Assembly (NCBI GenBank): GCA_002070185.1
Contig: MWCT01000010.1
Span: 61,889-125,888 of the forward strand
Source: a candidate division BRC1 bacterium ADurb.Bin183
Lineage (GTDB): Bacteria > Sumerlaeota > Sumerlaeia > MWCT01
Reading direction: 5' to 3'
Length of the DNA stretch: 64,000 nt
In this document: one piece after another, positions 37,402 through 46,129 of the stretch
Layout: the number at the start of each line of letters is the position of its first letter
Numbering within the stretch: the first letter of the stretch is position 1
The notes under the pieces: generated by a model
The model's database searches: none
Told to the model about the DNA's origin: nothing
The model's input: the letters and a program-made list of their open reading frames with translations, nothing else
Program-made: the position numbers and the translations under genes

Positions 37402-39909
37402 ATGGAAACCCAGCGTGAGCGTATCGTTCAAACTGATATCAGCGATGAGATGAAAACATCATACATTGATTATGCGATGAGCGTTATTGTCGGGCGCGCC
37501 CTGCCGGATGTGCGCGACGGGCTCAAGCCGGTGCATCGCCGCATCATCTTTGCCATGCGCGAACTTGGGCTTTCTCCCAATCGCCCCTACATGAAATGCG
37601 CCCGCATCGTCGGCGAGACAATGGGTAAATATCACCCCCACGGAGACATCGCTATTTATGACACCCTTGTCCGCATGGCGCAAGATTTTACCATGCGCTA
37701 CCCGTTGATTGACGGACAAGGGAACTTCGGTTCGCTCGACGGCGATTCTGCCGCCGCCTATCGTTACACCGAGGCGCGGCTTGCCCATATCTCCGAACTC
37801 ATACTTGCCGATATTGATAAAAACACCGTTAATATGGTGCCGAATTATGACGGCAAAAATCTTGAGCCGGAGGTGCTCCCCAGCGCCTTCCCCAACATCT
37901 TGGTCAATGGCTCCGCCGGAATCGCCGTCGGCATGTCAACCAACATCCCGCCCCACAACCTCTCTGAGGTCATAGACGCCCTTGTCATGTTGATTGACAA
38001 GCCGGATACCACCCTTGAAGAGGTGATGCAGAAATCCATCAAAGGTCCCGATTTCCCCACAGGCGGCTATATCTATGGCGTGGACGGCATTATGGAGGCT
38101 TACAAGACCGGACGCGGCATCCTAAAAGTGCGCGCGCGCGTCCGAACCGAACAACTCAAGCAGGGCAAAGAAGCCATCGTTATCACCGAAATCCCTTACG
38201 CAGTAAACAAATCCAAACTCATGGAGGAAATCGCGCGGTTGGTCAAAGATAAGAAAATCCAAGGACTTACTGACATTCGCGATGAATCCGACCGCGACGG
38301 CGTCCGCGTTGTCCTTGAAGTCAAAAAAGGCGAAGTCGCACAAGTCATCATCAATAACCTCTATAAGCATACCTCCATGCAAATATCCTTTGGCATCATC
38401 CTTCTCGCACTTGTCGATGGACGCCCGCGCTTTCTTTCGCTCGTAAAAATTCTTACACTGTATCTTGAACACCGCTGCGAGGTCGTGCGGCGGCGCACCC
38501 GTTTTGACTTGGATAAAGCGGAAGCCCGCCTCCACATTGTTGAAGGGCTTGTCATCGCCGTCAATAATATTGACGAGGTCATTGCCATCATCCGCAAATC
38601 AAAGGATGTTGAGGAAGCGCGCGGACGCCTCATTAAGACCTTTGACCTTTCTCACATTCAGGCGCAGGCAATCCTTGATATGCGCCTTCAGCGCCTCACA
38701 GGGCTTGAAATCCAAAAATTGAAAGATGAGCGCAAAGAGTTGCTCGCCACTATCAAAGATTTGAAGGAAATCCTCGCCTCTGCAAAACGAGTTAACGATA
38801 TCGTCCGCGCCGAACTCCTTGATGTTAAAGCGCGTTTCGGCGATAAACGCCGCACGGAAATTGTCCCCTCCTCTAAAGATCTCACTATCGAAGACCTCAT
38901 CGCCGAAGAGAATATGGTCATCACCATCAGCCATCAGGGCTATATTAAACGCACGCCCACATCCCTCTACCGGCGCCAGAAACGCGGCGGCAAGGGTATT
39001 ACCGGAATGGAAAGCAAGGAAGGCGATTGGGCGGAAAGCGTTTTTATCGGCACCACGCATAACTATCTCCTCTTTTTTACCAACAAAGGCAGGGCGCACT
39101 GGCTCAAAGTCTATGAACTCCCGCAGGGCGGGCGCGCCTCTAAAGGGCGTCCCATTATCAACATGCTCACCCTTGAAGAGGGCGAACAAGTTCAGGCTGT
39201 TATCCCCGTTCAGGAATTCGACGATAAGCATTATCTCATTATGGCAACCAAAAATGGTATGGTCGTTAAAAACGCATTGTCTTTATATTCCAATCCGCGC
39301 CGCGTCGGCATTAAGGCGGTCAAGGTTGAAGAGAACGATGAACTCATCTGTGTCCGACTTACCAACGGCAATCAGGAAGTTTTTCTCGGCACACGCAAAG
39401 GGCTTGCCGTTCGTTTCAAAGAAACCAACGTTCGCCCCAGCGGACGCTTCACCGGCGGCGTGATCGGCATCCGCCTTGGAAAAGACGATGAGGTTATCGG
39501 CATGGAGGTTCTCCGCCCCAATTCCACCATACTCACCGTTTGCGAAAACGGCTTCGGTAAGCGCACGGATGCCGATGATTACAGACTCATCAAACGCGGC
39601 GGCAAAGGCGTAATCAACATAAAAGTCACAGAGCGCAACGGCGATGTCATCAGCATTAAAGACGTCATAGACGACGACGAATTAATCATGTTGACCCAAC
39701 AAGGGATGTCCATCCGCACCTATGTAAAACTGATGCGGGTCATATCCCGAAATACGCAAGGCGTGCGGCTTATCAATCTTCAGGAAGGCGATAAAATAGT
39801 CGCCGTCGCCCACATTGAAGAAAAAGAGGAAGAAGGCAGCGAGGATGGTGAAGGCAGCGAAAACTTCGAAGGCGAAGAAGAAGCCGAAACCCCTCCTGAA
39901 GGCGCATAA
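37402..39909 (+). CDS. gyrA: DNA gyrase subunit A (Ile at position 83)
   Basis: An 835-residue GyrA that introduces negative supercoils with GyrB. The catalytic Tyr122 is in AAAYRYTEARL, the GyrA box of the C-terminal pinwheel reads QKRGGKG, and the C-terminus is an acidic tail. Residue numbering coincides with E. coli in the quinolone-determining region, which reads HPHGDIAIYD: residue 83 is Ile where sensitive species have Ser, while Asp87 is kept. This could confer low quinolone susceptibility by nature. GGAG lies nine bases before the ATG. A strong terminator follows. Confidence 0.97.
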   Translation: METQRERIVQTDISDEMKTSYIDYAMSVIVGRALPDVRDGLKPVHRRIIFAMRELGLSPNRPYMKCARIVGETMGKYHPHGDIAIYDTLVRMAQDFTMRYPLIDGQGNFGSLDGDSAAAYRYTEARLAHISELILADIDKNTVNMVPNYDGKNLEPEVLPSAFPNILVNGSAGIAVGMSTNIPPHNLSEVIDALVMLIDKPDTTLEEVMQKSIKGPDFPTGGYIYGVDGIMEAYKTGRGILKVRARVRTEQLKQGKEAIVITEIPYAVNKSKLMEEIARLVKDKKIQGLTDIRDESDRDGVRVVLEVKKGEVAQVIINNLYKHTSMQISFGIILLALVDGRPRFLSLVKILTLYLEHRCEVVRRRTRFDLDKAEARLHIVEGLVIAVNNIDEVIAIIRKSKDVEEARGRLIKTFDLSHIQAQAILDMRLQRLTGLEIQKLKDERKELLATIKDLKEILASAKRVNDIVRAELLDVKARFGDKRRTEIVPSSKDLTIEDLIAEENMVITISHQGYIKRTPTSLYRRQKRGGKGITGMESKEGDWAESVFIGTTHNYLLFFTNKGRAHWLKVYELPQGGRASKGRPIINMLTLEEGEQVQAVIPVQEFDDKHYLIMATKNGMVVKNALSLYSNPRRVGIKAVKVEENDELICVRLTNGNQEVFLGTRKGLAVRFKETNVRPSGRFTGGVIGIRLGKDDEVIGMEVLRPNSTILTVCENGFGKRTDADDYRLIKRGGKGVINIKVTERNGDVISIKDVIDDDELIMLTQQGMSIRTYVKLMRVISRNTQGVRLINLQEGDKIVAVAHIEEKEEEGSEDGEGSENFEGEEEAETPPEGA

Positions 39910-39913
39910 TAAA

Positions 39914-39950
39914 AAGGCTGGGACTTAAATCCCAGCCTTGACCTTTTTTT
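39914..39950. terminator. Bidirectional rho-independent terminator between gyrA and the 39966 gene
   Basis: A perfect 10-bp stem (AAGGCTGGGA 39914-39923 with TCCCAGCCTT 39930-39939) with a 6-base loop. On the plus strand a T-run lies at 39944-39950; on the minus strand the stem is followed by TTTTTATTA. It can end both convergent transcripts. Confidence 0.9.
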
Positions 39951-39965
39951 GATTTTACAAATTTA

Positions 39966-40952
39966 TCAATCGCTGAAAGTTATATGCTCAGAAAGCATCT
40001 GGTTGATTTCCCGAATCTCTTCCGGCGAGCACAAATCCCCGTATTCAAGCGAATCGCCAAAACGCCCCAGATTCAGGTGCATCAGCGTCCAATTCTTATG
40101 GGTGTTATGCGCCACAATTTGCCCCAATTCATCAGAACCCCAATAAACAGCATCCCATACTCGATCGCCGAATCCGATTTTCAAACGGCGCCCCCGTTCG
40201 AGAGTTTCCTTTTTTTTGAGCGGCTCGATAACCTCTGTTTTGGGACGCCCGGGAGATAAAAATGGGACAAGCCGTTTTTGTTCCTCAGAAGTCAAATGGG
40301 ATATAATACTATCCCGATACCAGCGCATCGTGCGCTGCATTTCTTGAACAACACTATGCGGAACTTTCCCAAGCGCCTCGCATCGGTAAGCCGAAAGATA
40401 AATCCCTTCCGCCTCCACCTTGCCGTCTGGTCTCAAATGATAAACCAGATGATACTCCTTGCCGGAAATAGGTCCTTTATAAATTCCAAGACTGCCGTCT
40501 TCAAGGTGAAGAACCGTTCCCATCTCATACAATAAAACAGACGATTTGGATGGCGGCGGCGTTTCCTGACGCGGAATTGCGCGAGGTGGTTGCGGCTCTT
40601 TTGCTGGCGAAGGAGTTTTGCTCCATCCCGGCTCGGTTTCGTCCTCGTTGATGGCGTGTTCGATGGGAAGGGAAACCGACTTGCCCTCCGCAGCCGGCGG
40701 CGTCGGCGCAGATTCACCCAACGCCCATTCAATGGGAATGCGCGGCGGTTCTTTTTCCGGTTGTTGAAAAGGCGGAAGAGGAGCGGTTCTGGGAGGCGGT
40801 TGCATCCGCAAACGTTCCAATTGACGTTTTTTTCGCAACTCCTCTTCAGGCGTCATCTTATAAATGGATGACCCGCTTTTGCCGGAAATGGACTCTTCCA
40901 GTTTCCTTAAATACTCTTCTTCCCATGCAGATTCTTTGTCTTTTGAGTTCAT
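39966..40952 (-). CDS. Proline-rich cytoplasmic protein of unknown function
   Basis: A 328-residue protein without signal peptide or membrane helix; I do not recognise it. Residues 1-60 are a charged helix (EEEYLRKLEESI, then EELRKKRQLERLRM), 60-145 a Pro/Glu-rich linker, and 145-328 a folded domain with LHLEDGSLGIYKGPISGKEYHLVYHLR and RLKIGFGDRVWDAVYWGSDE. The strongly biased linker suggests a flexible tether between a coiled N-terminus and the C-terminal domain. AAGG precedes the ATG. It stands alone, converging on gyrA and divergent from cinA. Confidence 0.7.
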   Translation of the reverse strand: MNSKDKESAWEEEYLRKLEESISGKSGSSIYKMTPEEELRKKRQLERLRMQPPPRTAPLPPFQQPEKEPPRIPIEWALGESAPTPPAAEGKSVSLPIEHAINEDETEPGWSKTPSPAKEPQPPRAIPRQETPPPSKSSVLLYEMGTVLHLEDGSLGIYKGPISGKEYHLVYHLRPDGKVEAEGIYLSAYRCEALGKVPHSVVQEMQRTMRWYRDSIISHLTSEEQKRLVPFLSPGRPKTEVIEPLKKKETLERGRRLKIGFGDRVWDAVYWGSDELGQIVAHNTHKNWTLMHLNLGRFGDSLEYGDLCSPEEIREINQMLSEHITFSD

Positions 40953-41037
40953 CCTGACCTTTTCTCAAATAAAATACAGATAAAAAAGCTAATACCTATT
41001 ATCCCAAAGTCAACACTAATTTTATATTATTCCATTC

Positions 41038-41065
41038 TTGACCTGATTATTATAATTCATATTAT
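41038..41065 (+). promoter_or_regulatory. Possible sigma-70-type promoter upstream of cinA
   Basis: TTGACC at 41038-41043 and TATTAT at 41060-41065 with a 16-bp AT-rich spacer, ending 37 bases before the cinA ATG. The region is very AT-rich, so chance matches are common. Confidence 0.4.
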
Positions 41066-41102
41066 AGCACATTATCAAATTTGAACCACATAAACTTTAT
41101 TG

Positions 41103-42356
41103 ATGAAAAAAAAATTCGCTGAAATCATATCCTCCGGCACTGAAATCATGCAGGGGCTTTACCCTGATACCAACGCCTGCCATCTGAGCGCCCGTCTTGA
41201 AAAACTGGGATATGCGGTCAAATATCACACCGCAGTGGGAGATGATTTGAATGCGCTTTGCGAGGTTCTCGAAATTGCGCATAAAAGAGCCAATGTAGTT
41301 ATTATAACCGGCGGATTGGGTCCTACGGTGGACGACCTGACTCGTCAGTCCGTTGCCGCGGTGTATGGACGGAGTCTTGTTTCCGATAAACATGCGGAGG
41401 AAATGATTCGCTCATTTTTCTATTCCCTATGGATGAAAATGCCCGAAAACAATCTTGCTCAAGCTCAACTGCCGGCAGGATGTCTGCCGCTCTATAACAG
41501 TAGAGGAACCGCCCCAGGATTTATTATTCACGAACCCGATGCCGAAAAGGTCTTGATTGCTCTTCCAGGACCTCCCCGCGAGTGTTTGCCCATGTTTGAC
41601 GAGCAAGCGGTGGAATTTCTGAAAACAAATTTTTCATCCGCATGTGCAATGGAAACCCTTGTGTTGCGAACAATCAACGTCTCCGAATCCAGACTTAATG
41701 AGCAACTCCAACCGCTCTTCGGCGCCATTCCCAACGTGTCTATAGGATTTCTTGCTAAAGCCGGCAAAATTGATATTCGCGTCATCGCCTCCGCCTCGAC
41801 GCCGCTGGAAACCCGCGACCTTCTTGAAAATGCAAAAACTCAAATCTTGCGCCGCATCAGCCCTGATTGCGTTTATGCGGAAGGCGAGAATGTCACGATT
41901 GAACAATGTGTCGCCAATCGCCTTGCCGCGCTTAACCTTACGGTGGCAGCGGCTGAATCCTGCACAGGAGGACTTGTTGCCAAGCGCCTGACGGATATCC
42001 CCGGCAGTTCCCGGTATTTTATAGAGGGAGCGGTTGCCTACTCTAACGAGACGAAAATCAAACGCCTTGGCGTCCGCGAGAAAACTCTTAATCAATATGG
42101 CGCTGTTTCCGGCGAGACGGCAGCAGAGATGGCAGCCGGCATGAGGAAAATTTCCAGCGCAGATATCGCCATATCCATAACCGGCATCGCAGGACCATCC
42201 GGCGGCTCGGAAACAAAACCGGTCGGTCTGGTCTATTTTGGTTTGGCTGCGAAAGATTATGTTCTTTCCTGTCAGCGGAGATTCAAAGGCGAGCGCGACC
42301 TAATACGCGAACGCGCCGCAGATTTTGCGCTTGTGTTGATCCGGCGCTGTATATGA
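41103..42356 (+). CDS. cinA: CinA family protein (competence/damage-inducible; NMN deamidase type)
   Basis: A 417-residue two-domain protein. The N-terminal MoaB/MogA-like domain (about 4-170; GGLGPTVDDLTRQSVA, and PGPPREC) and the C-terminal CinA domain (about 255-415; AESCTGGLVAKRLTDIPGSS, then GAVAYSN and ITGIAGPSGG) are both complete. Family members hydrolyse ADP-ribose and deamidate nicotinamide mononucleotide, salvaging pyridine nucleotides. The frame also opens with a TTG one codon earlier; the ATG at 41103 is the natural start though no clear Shine-Dalgarno precedes it. The downstream exported-protein gene begins about 10 bp after the stop. Confidence 0.93.
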   Translation: MKKKFAEIISSGTEIMQGLYPDTNACHLSARLEKLGYAVKYHTAVGDDLNALCEVLEIAHKRANVVIITGGLGPTVDDLTRQSVAAVYGRSLVSDKHAEEMIRSFFYSLWMKMPENNLAQAQLPAGCLPLYNSRGTAPGFIIHEPDAEKVLIALPGPPRECLPMFDEQAVEFLKTNFSSACAMETLVLRTINVSESRLNEQLQPLFGAIPNVSIGFLAKAGKIDIRVIASASTPLETRDLLENAKTQILRRISPDCVYAEGENVTIEQCVANRLAALNLTVAAAESCTGGLVAKRLTDIPGSSRYFIEGAVAYSNETKIKRLGVREKTLNQYGAVSGETAAEMAAGMRKISSADIAISITGIAGPSGGSETKPVGLVYFGLAAKDYVLSCQRRFKGERDLIRERAADFALVLIRRCI

Positions 42357-42366
42357 AAAGTTGCCG

Positions 42367-43254
42367 ATGAACATGACAAAGCTATATAATCATTACACAA
42401 TGAGATTCGTTGTAATACATATCATTTTGGGTATCGTTTTCTGCGGAGTTTTATCTGCGGAATTGGAGCAACCACAGACTCCAATCCCTACCCCTCTACC
42501 GGCGATCCTGCCATCGCCAAGCCCGTCTGCCACGCCAAAACAAACGCCGCTGCCGGGCGACGCTCGAGATTCCGCAGAAGAATCCATGCAGGCTCTTCTC
42601 AAGACCAGATTCGCTCCGCCTTTGTCCATTTTTGAGACCATACGCCTTGTTGAAAGCCTTATCGAGCTGCTTAACCCATCTGTGGATGTTCTCAAACCCT
42701 CCCGTAAGGAAAAAGCGCAAAAAATCATGACTCTGGTTTCAGCCCAAGTCAAATTAACCGATGAGCGCGTCTCCTCTCTTTTGTATTACAAATGGTATAA
42801 AATTGGAAATCAGCGCGTTGAAGGAGAAACCATCGAGGAAAAAGTTTACAATCCCCAGCCGCCAATCCGCAATGTATCGGCTATCAGCTTTGAAGCCACC
42901 GGCGGCAATGTCCAAATTCATTTTGTCAAAGTGATTGATACCAATGGCAAAGTCTCAAACTTTAATGTGAACAAATGGATTTTTGACGGACTCCCGCATA
43001 AGGAGGTTTGCTATCTTTATTTTCCCGCCAACATAAAAAGCGTCATTGTTGACTATTCCGCAAAAACCAGTTCTCGGGCGCGCCTTACTGTTTTCGCCGG
43101 CGTCACCGATCGCCCGGAGCATGGCAAGGTGGCGCTTTATTACCTCACCCGCGTTGCCAAATCTATTGAGTCTGATAACTTTGCGCAATCTGAAGCCGAT
43201 CTGGTCAAAGCGCGCGAAGCCCTCATTAGTTTTAATCGCCAATTACGGCAATAG
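42367..43254 (+). CDS. Exported protein of unknown function with Pro/Thr-rich N-terminus
   Basis: About 295 residues. A hydrophobic signal segment (FVVIHIILGIVFCGVLSAE) is followed by a Pro/Ser/Thr-rich stretch of 35 residues, a helical segment (TIRLVESLIELLNP) and a beta-rich domain (NVSAISFEATGGNVQIHFVK, then NKWIFDGLPHKEVCYLYFP). I do not recognise the family. The start is uncertain: ATG at 42367, 42373 or 42400, the last giving the most typical signal peptide; none has a convincing ribosome-binding site. Its proximity to cinA suggests read-through transcription. Confidence 0.68.
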   Translation: MNMTKLYNHYTMRFVVIHIILGIVFCGVLSAELEQPQTPIPTPLPAILPSPSPSATPKQTPLPGDARDSAEESMQALLKTRFAPPLSIFETIRLVESLIELLNPSVDVLKPSRKEKAQKIMTLVSAQVKLTDERVSSLLYYKWYKIGNQRVEGETIEEKVYNPQPPIRNVSAISFEATGGNVQIHFVKVIDTNGKVSNFNVNKWIFDGLPHKEVCYLYFPANIKSVIVDYSAKTSSRARLTVFAGVTDRPEHGKVALYYLTRVAKSIESDNFAQSEADLVKAREALISFNRQLRQ

Positions 43255-43389
43255 ATTGCCATTTGGTTTCCCTTCGATTCGTTTTTCGTTGACACATTGC
43301 CTTCCTAATACATAGTGAAATCCGTTTTTATTGTATGTTTCCTCAAATCTTGCAAATCGAATATTTGTTTTTTTATTAAGGAGTTTTCA

Positions 43390-43839
43390 TTGGCACTGGA
43401 TTTGATTGGCAGCTGGCTATTGCCCGGATTTGGATATTTGCGAAAGAAACGTTATGCCCGCGCGCTCATACTGTTTATCATAATCGAGGGAACTTTTTTT
43501 CTCGGGTTGGTTCTCAAGGGGAGCGTGACGCCTCCGATTCTTGATCCCAGCGGCGGCGGCGTAATCAGTTTTCTTTCGTTTTTGATTCAAGTTGGAAATG
43601 GACTTTTGAGCATCATCAGTTTTGCCGCTGTGTTAGCATTCAAAAAAATGGGTGACTTCCAACTTGCGCCCGGTCCCTTCCTTGCCTTTTTTGCCGGCGA
43701 ACAGCCTCACGCCTTTTTTGAAATGGGCGGATTTTATCTTCTGGTTTCCGGCGCCATGAACTATTTCAGCGTAGTGAATTTTTATGACCGATATAAAAAC
43801 GGCAGAAACGGTTGCGCTATTGAGGCGCATAAAAGCTGA
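43390..43839 (+). CDS. Small polytopic membrane protein (DUF6677-like)
   Basis: The start is a TTG at 43390 with AAGGAG six bases upstream; the frame is open further back but without support. The 149-residue product begins LDLIGSWLLPGFGYLRKKRY and has about four hydrophobic segments. The pattern WLLPGxGxLxxxRxxRAxxLF resembles short integral membrane proteins of the DUF6677 type, whose role is unknown; that family link is from memory and tentative. A second tiny membrane protein gene follows 39 bp downstream, suggesting a two-gene unit. Confidence 0.75.
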   Translation: MALDLIGSWLLPGFGYLRKKRYARALILFIIIEGTFFLGLVLKGSVTPPILDPSGGGVISFLSFLIQVGNGLLSIISFAAVLAFKKMGDFQLAPGPFLAFFAGEQPHAFFEMGGFYLLVSGAMNYFSVVNFYDRYKNGRNGCAIEAHKS

Positions 43840-43878
43840 GGAATAAACCACGGCGCGGGGGCGATTGGAGCGGTTAAC

Positions 43879-44058
43879 ATGGGAACAATAAACATCGTCT
43901 CAATTATATACTTATCATTCGTTGTGGCTTTTATTCTGGGTTTAAACGACCATGACACTCCTCGAAAAATAATCAGAGCAACGCTCCGCCGATGGTTGAA
44001 ACTCCTTGCTGCGCTTGTAGTTATTGGCGCCGTTGTTCTGCTCCTGAGCCATATCTGA
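43879..44058 (+). CDS. Tiny two-helix membrane protein (59 residues)
   Basis: ATG at 43879 is preceded by TTGGAG at eight bases. The product has two hydrophobic helices (IVSIIYLSFVVAFILGL and LLAALVVIGAVVLLL) separated by a basic loop (TPRKIIRATLRRWLK), a topology suggestive of a small membrane partner protein. It sits between the small polytopic membrane protein gene and the prepilin gene on the same strand. Support is the ribosome-binding site, the clean topology and the position; no homologue is recalled with certainty. Confidence 0.6.
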   Translation: MGTINIVSIIYLSFVVAFILGLNDHDTPRKIIRATLRRWLKLLAALVVIGAVVLLLSHI

Positions 44059-44203
44059 CGCGCGCCCTCAAAAAGCAAAAAAACGTTTAGAAAAAAAAAG
44101 ATTGTCCTTGACATGAAAATGCGATATTAAGTAAGCATCGAATTAATTTCTGTGGCAATTGTCCGCAGAAATGAAAATTAAAAGTTTGAAAGGAGGGATA
44201 AGT

Positions 44204-44866
44204 ATGAAAAGAATGAAGGGCTTTACCCTGATTGAGCTCTTGATCGTCGTAGCCATTATTGCAATTTTGGCGGCTATCGCAGTGCCGAACTTCCTGGAGG
44301 CTCAGGTTCGTTCCAAAGTCTCCCGCGTCAAGGCTGACCAGCGCTCTTTGGCTACTGGTCTTGAGGCCTATTATGTAGATAACAATAGTTTTCCCGCAAT
44401 GGCCAAAGGCAATGCATCTGCTAACGGCGGCTTGGCTGGAGTCACCGTTCCTGGAACCGCTGGCACCAGCGGCGCCAAGAAAATCCTCACCTTCCGCGTT
44501 TGGGCAAGTGGCGAGACACTGCGTTTCCACACAATTACAACGCCTCAGGCGTATGTGACCAGCTATTTTTCTGATCCTTTTGCAGATTCCAAAGGCTGCA
44601 GCTTCTCCTACTATTGCGACGCCAATGGCTGGATCGTTGCCAGTTTTGGTCCCGATACGGATGAAAACGGCTCCGGTGGTTTTACCGGCGATCTCGGGCT
44701 GGTTGACGGCTGGGCTGGAACAGGCACTGAAACTCAGTATACCTCAGCCATTGCGCAGCCAAGTCTTCAGTTGTTGACGGGATCCGCTTATTCGGGCGAG
44801 TGCTACACCTACGACCCGACAAACGGAACAATTACCCCTGGCGATGTTTATCGGGTAAAGCAATAA
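44204..44866 (+). CDS. Type IV pilin/type II secretion major pseudopilin-like prepilin
   Basis: A 220-residue prepilin. The short basic leader MKRMKG is cut before Phe, giving FTLIELLIVVAIIAILAAIA with the conserved Glu at mature position 5. The helix continues as VPNFLEAQVRSKVSRVKADQ, and a C-terminal globular domain includes GPDTDENGSG, a loop like the Ca-binding site of type II secretion G pseudopilins. The ATG at 44204 has AAAGGAGGGA upstream. Prepilin peptidase and assembly ATPase genes are not in the window. The gene is closed by its own terminator. Confidence 0.92.
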   Translation: MKRMKGFTLIELLIVVAIIAILAAIAVPNFLEAQVRSKVSRVKADQRSLATGLEAYYVDNNSFPAMAKGNASANGGLAGVTVPGTAGTSGAKKILTFRVWASGETLRFHTITTPQAYVTSYFSDPFADSKGCSFSYYCDANGWIVASFGPDTDENGSGGFTGDLGLVDGWAGTGTETQYTSAIAQPSLQLLTGSAYSGECYTYDPTNGTITPGDVYRVKQ

Positions 44867-44896
44867 TTACTGATTGTTTTACAAATTCTTTGATGG

Positions 44897-44934
44897 GGCA
44901 GATTGAACGTATGTTCAGTCTGCCTCTTTTTTTT
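44897..44934 (+). terminator. Rho-independent terminator of the prepilin gene
   Basis: A 12-bp stem with one G-T wobble (GGCAGATTGAAC 44897-44908 with GTTCAGTCTGCC 44913-44924), a 4-base loop and a T-run to 44934. Confidence 0.9.
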
Positions 44935-44975
44935 AAGGAACGTATTAATTCTGCCCGAATCAAAGGAAAATGGCA

Positions 44976-46061
44976 ATGGATACATGGGGTGGTCAACCGC
45001 CCGCCGAAAAAAAAACCAAACGATGGCTTACCTGCCTTGTCGGTTGCCTGATAGTCGCGGGCGTTGCCATTTTATTCTTTCTGATTATCGCCTTCATCCT
45101 TTTGCGCGCCCATGCTCCCGTTATTGAAGAAACATTCTTTACGCCTGCCGTTACCGGCTTTGCGCGCATTCAACTGGATGCCCTAAAAAATCAAGCGGTC
45201 AAGGAACTGCTCCGCGCCGTTATTAAAAGCGAGCCCATCTCCGACTCAAACCAAAATGCACCTGACCCTGAACAAATCCTTTCTTATATTGGGTTTATCC
45301 TGCATGAAAAACATTTCATCTACATCTACCCAGATGAACAGGAAGAAACGTCCGATTTCATGGCGGTCATAAATATCAAACGTCTCTCATGGCTTGTTTC
45401 TTCCATGCTTAGCGATAAAACCAGCAAAAACATCCGGAAAATCCCGCCCCCCGCAAATATCAAGGCGCGCTGTTTCAGGATTGATTTATCATCATACGAA
45501 GCCAAAGCGGAAAAAGAAAATAAAGCCTCCCAGCGCCCCATATTTCTAGCCGTTGCCCCGCGCGCTGTAATCTTTTCCAATTCTCAACTTCGAATGAATA
45601 ACGGACTTGCGCTTTTGTTTGCCCCAAAAAATAGCGAAGATCTTTCTCCGCTTGCCCGAGCCCTTCTCCCATCCTCAAACTCCGATGATTTCATCAATGG
45701 CTTTGGTATCTGGCAAAAAGAGTGGAATATAAATTTTGTTAAAAATCTAAAAGAACAATACCCCGATGCCGCAAATGATTTAACCCTTGCTGAAACAGCG
45801 CTCGACAAAACTCATTTCAAAGGCGCCTCGTTCAAATGCAATCTGATTTCCAGCGATGTCTTAAACCTTTCTATTGAAATTCTTTGCATAAACGAGCGGG
45901 AATCTGTTGCCACTGCTGAGATTCTAAATCAAAAAATCAAACCGCTCATGGAAAAGGAAAACTGGGAAATTGAAATTTACGCTAATAAAAATAAAATCAA
46001 TGCCCTCATCGAAATCAGCGGCATCGAAGAAAAACTCATCGAAGGCATGAAAGAAAAGTAA
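44976..46061 (+). CDS. Membrane-anchored exported protein of unknown function
   Basis: About 361 residues. I choose the ATG at 44976, which has AAGGA eight bases upstream; the ATG two codons earlier is too close to that site. A short cytoplasmic segment rich in Lys (EKKTKRWLTC) precedes one membrane helix (about 19-43), after which 310 residues are extracytoplasmic, with alternating strands and helices (FARIQLDALKNQAVKELLRA; INGFGIWQKEWNINFVKNLK). I cannot assign a family. The gene lies between the prepilin terminator and surE and could be monocistronic. Confidence 0.72.
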   Translation: MDTWGGQPPAEKKTKRWLTCLVGCLIVAGVAILFFLIIAFILLRAHAPVIEETFFTPAVTGFARIQLDALKNQAVKELLRAVIKSEPISDSNQNAPDPEQILSYIGFILHEKHFIYIYPDEQEETSDFMAVINIKRLSWLVSSMLSDKTSKNIRKIPPPANIKARCFRIDLSSYEAKAEKENKASQRPIFLAVAPRAVIFSNSQLRMNNGLALLFAPKNSEDLSPLARALLPSSNSDDFINGFGIWQKEWNINFVKNLKEQYPDAANDLTLAETALDKTHFKGASFKCNLISSDVLNLSIEILCINERESVATAEILNQKIKPLMEKENWEIEIYANKNKINALIEISGIEEKLIEGMKEK

Positions 46062-46129
46062 AAAACTCTTGCATCGTGCCTGTCAAATGGTTCTGAATCT
46101 TTCTTTATTTTAAAAATGAAAAATGCAAA

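Noticed and set aside
38599..39231. Long minus-strand open frames inside gyrA, and similar ones in leuS and the transporter gene.
   Set aside because: They are antisense shadows of highly conserved genes, without initiation signals or recognisable products.
44108..44113. TTGACA upstream of the prepilin gene as a promoter.
   Set aside because: No acceptable -10 hexamer lies 16-18 bases downstream, so the promoter cannot be placed.
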